From Diogma glabrata (lineage: Eukaryota; Arthropoda; Insecta; Diptera; Cylindrotomidae), in assembly GCA_963693315.1 (NCBI GenBank), contig OY856186.1, positions 307,237,061 through 307,301,060 on the forward strand: a stretch of 64,000 bases of DNA, written 5' to 3'. The notes below the pieces were generated by a model. It did not search any database. It saw only the letters and a program-made list of their open reading frames with translations, and had not been told where the DNA came from. Below, in pieces: positions 57,541 through 64,000 of the stretch (position 1 is its first letter; each line of letters opens with the position of its first letter). The position numbers and the translations under genes are program-made.

Positions 57541-57846
57541 ACTCGATTGAGCGAAAAAATAATAAAATTTAATCCATTTACAAGCTGGTGTAATTGAATC
57601 TTTTTTAAGTTACCAAAAACATCTATGGATAATATTTAACCTGAATTAACATTTTTTTTGCCATTTTTGATTAATGTAGATTTGATTGTAATTTACTATT
57701 GACATTTACAATTTAACATTTATTTTGTTATGTGTCTATGGTCTGGAACACAACACAACTTTTTGTCAATAATTTTTGATATTGTGTTCTTTTACATTCA
57801 CGGAACCCTTGACGAGCGAATTTTATTCGCACTTGTCTGACTTTTT

Positions 57847-59310
57847 TATTTTTAAAACATCAAAATTTGTAGCCGATTAAGCTTCAATTTATTACGTCAT
57901 CAAAAAATTTGTAGCCCCCTCCAATATTCCCAAAAACCGTTATCTTATATTTAAGCTAGCGGTTTTCCAAATATCTCAAGTTCTACCCATCTTACTTAAT
58001 TTCTGAATACATCAAAATTTGTAAACAATGTGGAACCGATTTGTTACGTCATCAAAAAATTTGTAGCCCTCTCCAATTTTGAGAAATTCAAGATACCGTT
58101 AACTTAAATTTAAGCTAGCAATTTTCACAATATCTTTCGTTCTATTCAGCCAATTTTAATTTTTAATACATTAAAATTTGTGGCCGATTCATTTTCACGT
58201 TCACGTTCTATTTGTGAAAATTCAGTTTCAATTCACGTTCTATTCAACCAATTTTGATTTTTAATACATCAAAATTTGTAGCCGATTAGGCTTCAATTTG
58301 TTACGTTATCAAAAACTTTGTAGCCCCCTCCCATTTTGAAAAATTCAAGAACCTTTATCTTAAATTCAAGCTAGCGGTTTTCCAAATATCTCAATTCTAT
58401 TCATCTTACTTTTTTTGCTAAAACCATCAAAATTTGTAAACAATGTGGAACAAATTTGTGACGCTATCAAAAAATCTGTAGCCCTCTCCAATTTCGAAAA
58501 AATGAAGAAACCGTTATCTTATATTTAAGCTAGTGGTTTTAAAAATATCTCACGACCTATTCATTAAATTCTAATTCTGAATACACCAAAATTTGTAGCC
58601 AATGTGGAACCAATTTGTTACGTCATCAAAAAATTTGTCGCCCCTGCAATTTTGAAAAATTAAAAAAACCGTTATCTTATATTCCAGCTAGCGACTTTCA
58701 AAATATCTCACGTTCAATATCTCATCTTATTTTTTTTCTCAATACATCAAAATTTGTAAACAATGTCGAACCAATTTGTTACGCCATCAAAAAAATTTTA
58801 ACCCCTGCCAATTTTTAAAATTTCAGAAATCCGTTATCTTATATTTAACTATGCGGTTTTCCAAATACCTCACATTCTATTCATCTTACTTTAATTCTGA
58901 ATACATCAAAGTTTGTAGCCAATGTGAAACCAATATGTTACGCCATCAAAAAATTTATGGAATTTTGAAAAATTCCATAAACCGTTATCATATATTTAAC
59001 TAGTGGTTTTTCAAATCTCTCAAGTTCTATCCATCTTACTTTTCTCAATACATCAAAATTTGTAACCAGTGTAGAACCAATTTGTTGCGTTATCAAAAAT
59101 TTTTTAGCCCTTCCCAATTTTGAAAAATTCAAAAAACCGTTATCTTATATTTAAGCTAGCGGTTTTCCAAATATCTCACGTTCTATTCATCTTACTTTAT
59201 TTCTGAATGCATCAAAATTTGTAGCCAATGTGGAACCAATTTATTACGCCAACAAAAAATTTGTAGTCCCTGCCAATCTTAAAAACTCAAAAAACCGTTA
59301 TCCTATATTT
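57847..59310. repeat. 159-bp satellite, diverged monomers
   Basis: About nine degenerate monomers with the ccgttatctta core at 57937, 58096, 58352, 58511, 58669, 58831, 58982, 59137 and 59295, mostly 151-162 bases apart; one longer step includes extra sequence also seen left of 47812. Older or less homogenised than 44545-47811. Confidence 0.92.
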
Positions 59311-59488
59311 GGGCTATTATTTTGAAAACGTACATCGCAAAAAAAATAACTATTTTTTAAAAATCTGAAATTTTGATATATTGTTGGTATTGACGAAAGG
59401 AAAAAAGTGATTTCTGCTTTTAATTTTTGTGTACTCTGAATCGGAGTTATGCGCGGTTGAATTTTTGAGGCTTTTTCACGTAGTTTTG
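59311..59488 (+). repeat. Dispersed repeat, copy 2
   Basis: Counterpart of 27381-27570 (gggctattattttgaaaacg to ttttcacgtagttttgg). It directly abuts the satellite. Confidence 0.8.
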
Positions 59489-59796
59489 GTAATGGTGTCA
59501 ATGTTTTTGTTTCATCCGACTTACGTATATTTTTGCACGTAAAAAGGTAAATAATTGAATAATTGAAATAAGTAAGTTTAAAATTAATAACTTTTCTCTG
59601 TTCCGTTAGGCGGCGCGTAAAACCTTGGTTTACTTCAAAGCTCATATCTCAAAACGTCCCTTTTTTTTTGTTTTGTTTTTCACAAATTTTAAAGTAAACA
59701 TATGCAGCTATGAAATTGAGAAATAAAAAGTCCGCAATTCAATATGGATTTTTTCTTACGATTTTTTAAGGTTTGGTATATGAAAAATTCACATGT

Positions 59797-62721
59797 GTTT
59801 TTTTATTAAGTTAATAATCCTGTACTAAATATGGATCTAATAAATTAAACATTTCATATTTTAACACCTGCAATAAATTTGAACCACTTTCTGTGCGGTT
59901 AAATGGTTAAAAACTTATTAAAAAAAATTAAGTTAAGTGGTAAAATAAAGGAATTTAAATTATTAAAAGGGTCTGTAAAATGTTTATTCATTTAAAAAAA
60001 ATGTCTATTCAGCCACTTTTTACTAATTAAAATCTCATTAGAGACTCATAATTTTAACATTTAAAATTTCTAATGACGCCCACAAACGTTTTTTGGAACA
60101 AATTATGCTTGCATCCAATCAAAATATATTAAATTGTACCTACCTAATTTTACCTGATTCTACATATGTCAAAACTATTTAAAGGGTATATATATTGATG
60201 TGATTGCCTTATAGCAAGTATATTCAAAAATATTTAGAAGACATAACGTTTAGAAAAGATAATAATAGAAATGCCTTTTAAATTGTTCTGTAGCTTGTAC
60301 GGTCTCAAAAATCATACGCGGACATCAAAAAATATGAAACTGGTCACACCAGCTGTTATTCAAAAAGCTGCGACTCTAAATTTTACTTTGCGTGACGTCC
60401 AGTTTATAAGTGTAACATGTCGCACTTAAATCTATAAAAATAAGGTAAATTTAATTATTTTATTAAAATGAATAAAAATTCATATGCAACTAATATTTTC
60501 TACAGATAGAACTAATATTCTCTTTCATGTTCGGAAACTATCGATAGTGAAATTATTTCTATAAATCAGGATGTTGAAAGTGTTCCAACGAACGAAAATA
60601 TTCAAATACCTCCAGCATCTTTAGATCCATCACCAGTTTCGGTTGATACTATATCTCCACCAGTTCCTGAACTACTTAATGACACTTTAGAAGATATTAA
60701 CAATGTTCTTGGAAGGTTAGCCGAATCTCCTATCAAGCAAAAACATATTACAACAGGAAGTTATAAAAAAATTGCAAGTAACACATCGGCAATAAGTCAA
60801 AGAATATTTCAAGTAGATTCAGTTAAAGTGTTACACCAAACGAGGAATGTGAATATACATCATGGCTTATGAACCTTAAAAAAGAATTTAAAGATGCCAG
60901 CTCTAAATCAAAACAAGTGTTTTGTTGACAACTCTACCACGTAAATTTTGGTTAAATCAACGTATCCAGGATGAATTTAATGCATCAAGGCGACTGGTAG
61001 AATTCGCCATGGATCTGTTGGAAACAGTAGGTCCTTACAGTTGGCCTCAAAGCAAACAAGTGCACAGTTTGTCACAAAAGATATTTAAAAAAATTCAAAC
61101 ATACTTCTTTTCAGAGGAAATTAGTAGAACAATGCCTGGTCTTAAAGATGTTGTAACTATTACAGAAGGATCAACAAAAATTAGGAAATCAAAGCGGTTG
61201 GTGTTATGGACCCTCACCGACATCTACGAAATGTTCTTGGAAGAAAACCGAGATGTCAAAATCAGCTTCTCAAAGTTCACTACGTTGCGACCGAAGGAAT
61301 GTATTTTAGCCGGACCTACTGGAACACACAATCTCTGTATATGCATGATACATTAAAATGTACGTTTAATGTGTAAGCCGCTCTTAAATTTAGTAAAAAA
61401 TGAAAACAATTTGCTTAAGAAAATGAGTTGTTCTAATAATACAGTGGATTGTGCAACAAATATATGCAATGATTGTAAAAATATCGTGGAAGCTTACACA
61501 GAAGCAATTTTGGAATCTCTTGAATTTTACGAAGAAATACACTATGAGAAATGGTTAATGCAAGATAGATATTCGTTAGAACGCACGGAAAAAAATAAGG
61601 AAGAATTTGTAGAAGATTTAGTACATACATCGGTAAACAAATTAAAAATTCATGATGTCATCGCAAGGCAGCAATCAAAGTTTCTTAAGGAAACGAAACT
61701 TAAACAACGTCACGGCGAATACGTATTTATTATGGATTTTTCAGAAAACTAGTCAATGATAACGCAGAATGAGATACAAGCTGCACATTTCAATAAAGTT
61801 CAAGCCACAGTCCACCCAATCGTAGTTTACTACAAATCATGTAATGATAAACTAGAGGTCTTATCTTTTGTCATTATATCTGATCATTTAATGCATAAGA
61901 CAGTTGCAGTTCATAAATACGAGGAAAGTTGTATTGAATTCATTGAAAAACAGCAAGAAATATATCCAAGTATCCAAAAATTTTTATATTTTACTGATGG
62001 TTCAGCAGCTCAATATAAAAGTAAGAAGAATTTCATAAATCTCTGCAAACATATTGATGATTTTAAAATACCTGCAGAACGGCATTTCCTTGCAACTGCC
62101 CACGGAAAGGGTCCATCCGATGGGATTGGAGGAACACTTAAAAGAGAAGCCCGGAGATCTTCGCTTAGAGGAGAAAAAATATCTTTGAATGGGCGGAAAT
62201 TTGGTCGAAAAAAACCAACCACGTTATGAAGTTTTCATATGTGTCTTCAGAAGATATCGAACTACAGTAACAATTTCTTTCGATGCGGTTTCCGGACATT
62301 AAAACCATAAGTGGAACTCAAGGATTCCACTGTTTTTTACCCGATAACACTACACCCGATAAGATAATTGCCAAAATGTTTTCTTTTTCTGATAATCATA
62401 AATATTTCAATTTAAAGGCAAAAAGAATTATATAAATTAATTTTTAATGTATTTATTTATAATATTGATTAAAATATAATGTTTATAGAAAAAATATTTT
62501 TTTAATGTTTTTTTCTAATGTTAGTGTTGGTGATGTTGAAATCATAACAAAATCTTCGATCATTGGGATCTCCAATTCTTATTCTGAATAAAAACCTGTT
62601 TCTCAATCAGAAATACACAGAAAATGGTTCAAATTTTTAATTTATTGCAGGTGTTAAAATATGAAATGTTTAATTTATTAGAACCACATTTAGTACAGCA
62701 TTCTTAACTTAATAAAAAAAC
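59797..62721 (+). mobile_element. DNA transposon with about 100-bp terminal inverted repeats, superfamily not assigned
   Basis: The left end (59797-59893) and right end (62625-62721) are inverted copies: both contain tttttttattaagttaa, ctgtactaaat, and taataaattaaacatttcat followed by attttaacacctgcaataaa. A broken transposase-like gene lies between. The outer limit is uncertain by a few bases and no target duplication is clear. Total about 2.9 kb. Confidence 0.85.
60271..62436 (+). pseudogene. Transposase-like protein of an unnamed family, broken
   Basis: Pieces in order on the plus strand. 60271-60432: MPFKLFCSLYGLKNHTRTSK...CRT, a possible Cys-bearing N-terminal domain. 60445-60505: a likely 61-base intron (gtaaat to ctacag). 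60506-60871: a Pro/Ser/Asp-rich linker. 60922-61356: RKFWLNQRIQDEFNASRRLV to CILAGPTGTHNLCICMIH. 61369-61752: a Cys pair (CATNICNDC) and a region ending YVFIMDFSEN. 61756-62229: AHFNKVQATVHPIVVYYKSC, FTDGSAAQYKSKKNF, HGKGPSDGIGGTLKR. 62230-62436: a C-terminal piece (RFPDIKTISGTQGFHCF) after two stops. Several frame changes and stops separate them. I recall similar proteins, with conserved DFSEN, SDGAASQYKN-like and HGKG motifs, in aphids, hydra and fish, usually left uncharacterised. The acidic residues of those motifs are candidate catalytic sites. Confidence 0.72.
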
Positions 62722-62838
62722 TTATTAACTTAATAACAAATTGATAAAGTTTAAGGTGTCTGGCAGGGGGTTGCCACGATAGTAAGTGTCTGGCAATGGG
62801 TGACGTGACTGCTAATACTATCCCGAAGAATATATAAA

Positions 62839-63108
62839 AAAAATTACCTTTTATACACTTTCACGAAACTTTAGAGGCCCCTTTGTACCTGCTCCCTGCC
62901 AAAGCCTCCATGATCCAAACTTCATATGTCGCTTATTGTTCCTACCTGAGTAGGGGGTATGCGCAGAGAAACTTTCAGCTTTTATAAAATAACGAAGGTC
63001 TGGCCGTTGCGGGCACTTAGTCTAGACTAAGAGCCCGCGAGGGGTAAAGGTAACAAAGGGTAACAAAGGGGCCTCCAAAGTTTCATGAAAGTATAAAAGG
63101 TAATTTTT
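62839..63108. mobile_element. MITE with about 50-bp terminal inverted repeats
   Basis: The left end aaattaccttttatacacttt...aggcccctttgta is the imperfect inverse of the right end acaaaggggcctcc...gtataaaaggtaattttt. The interior is non-coding. A target duplication was not resolved. Confidence 0.75.
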
Positions 63109-63766
63109 GAAGTGAAAACTTCTTTAGGCGCACCACACACAGATTTTTCCGTAGGTAGTAAGTTAGTCTGATCCGTCATGTTTTAAATTGGAATTTGGAA
63201 TTGGAAAGTATTGGAATTTTATCATCTTCACTAAATATGTTGTCGGTTTGCAATTGTATGTATTACGTGTTTCTAAAATTAAGTGAAGACTTAATACTTG
63301 TAACTTGATAAAATCGATTATATCGATTTAAAGCTCACAATTACGAGACGGAAATCGCATAAATTCTATACAAAGAAGCATAGCTTATGTTTGATTAAAC
63401 ATAAATGGCAATCATGATAAATAAAATAATTAAAAATGGTGGCACTTAGCCGATAGTGATTTGCAAACGGCAACAATGCGCATTAATAAAAATGGATTTG
63501 CTTAGCTTTCTGCAGAAAGATTTAAACTTGTTGATATATGGGTGTGACAACCACGCGTACTTTAGTCCCTGCTATTGGCATATGAGTGCTATTTTGACAA
63601 TTATTTGGTTTACATTGTGAGGTTAGTGTGTGTAGTTAGCGGTTTATCGTTCTGACTTGTTTCTAATTTATTCTACTAATACGATCCAAATACTACTAAT
63701 ACAATATCAATTGATTGCGATTACCAATGAAGTTTTCACTCTGCCGTGCGGTCTTAACACGCTCTC
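63109..63766. other. Stretch between MITE and satellite, nothing recognised
   Basis: No coding frame with recognisable similarity and no clear repeat. Confidence 0.5.
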
Positions 63767-64000
63767 TGTTTTTTTGATAACGTAACAAATTGGTTCCAAA
63801 TTGTCTACAACTTTTGATGTATTCAGAAATGTAAAAACCGCTAGCTTAAAAATAAGATAACGGTTTCTTGAATTTTTCAAAATTGGCAGGGCTACAATTT
63901 TTTTGTTGACGTAACAAACTGGTTCCACATTGGCTACAAATTTTGATGTATTAAGAAAGTAAGATAAATAGAACGTCAGAAATATTGAAAACCGCATGCT
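63767..64000. repeat. 159-bp satellite, two monomers in inverted orientation
   Basis: On the minus strand it shows the satellite words (atttttgtagcc-like, gttacg, accgttatctta, ctagcggttttt). The ORF-like stretch here is satellite. Runs off the right edge. Confidence 0.88.

Larger units (their letters stand above)
47812..57846. mobile_element. Element inserted in the satellite, ends agggttccg and ggaaccctt...cttgtctgac
   Basis: Satellite sequence stops at 47811 (ttctattcaaccaaatttt) and resumes at 57847 (atttttaaaacatcaaaattt). The uninterrupted counterpart is visible at 58186-58300, so the boundaries are firm within a few T residues. The left end reads agggttccg with a nearby inverted word acggaaca; the right end reads cggaacccttgacgagcgaa and gcacttgtctgac. 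Such ends resemble a non-coding repeat I recall as common in insect genomes, notably Lepidoptera. The interior is a 287-bp tandem array plus nested retroelements. No transposase belongs to it. Confidence 0.72.

Noticed and set aside
58615..59132. Several frames of 64-75 codons
   Set aside because: They follow the 159-base satellite monomers.
63707..63997. 96-codon minus-strand frame
   Set aside because: Covered by inverted satellite monomers.

Overview
The window reads as intergenic or heterochromatin-like DNA from an insect or other arthropod. The sequence is strongly A+T-rich, the retroelement families are insect types (BEL/Pao, Ty3/gypsy, jockey/CR1-like and RTE non-LTR elements, a Helentron remnant), and the terminal words of the element at 47812-57846 resemble a repeat I remember from insect genomes. 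No order or species can be assigned from the sequence alone. No convincing complete host gene was found. The best host candidate is one putative exon with a membrane span near 17.06-17.27 kb (minus strand).

Layout. 1-3988: the 5' part of a BEL/Pao element on the minus strand, with an open Gag-Pol frame running off the left edge, a primer site matching tRNA-Tyr, and a probable LTR full of tandem repeats. 4087-4390: a perfect 146-bp inverted repeat. 4991-5215: a 9-bp minisatellite. 6324-16545: a complete young gypsy element (minus strand) with near-identical 1261-bp LTRs, gag, pol and two extra reading frames between primer site and gag. 17736-21908: a diverged relative that keeps the same extra frames but no gag or pol. 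21908-23690: the helicase and endonuclease end of a Helentron. 23751-24175: a MITE with 3-bp duplications. 24400-25546: a third diverged LTR-like stretch.

27897-32655: a two-ORF non-LTR element (minus strand), apparently intact. 36024-43812: an old gypsy element (minus strand) split exactly by a single-ORF non-LTR element (37942-41762, plus strand). 44129-44541: a second copy of the MITE. 44545-59310: a 159-bp satellite interrupted at 47812-57846 by another element. That element carries a 287-bp tandem array, which is split by a Mag-like gypsy element (49705-56508, AGGCC duplication), itself split by an RTE element (52845-56270, 13-bp duplication).

59797-62721: a DNA transposon with roughly 100-bp terminal inverted repeats and a broken transposase of a family I cannot name. 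62839-63108: a further MITE. 63767-64000: two inverted satellite monomers.

The genes do not form a pathway; each set serves the copying of its own element. The value of the window is the layered insertion record, the extra conserved frames in the gypsy family, the unclassified transposon, and the few stretches that might be host sequence. All calls come from reading the sequence by eye; no database search was possible.
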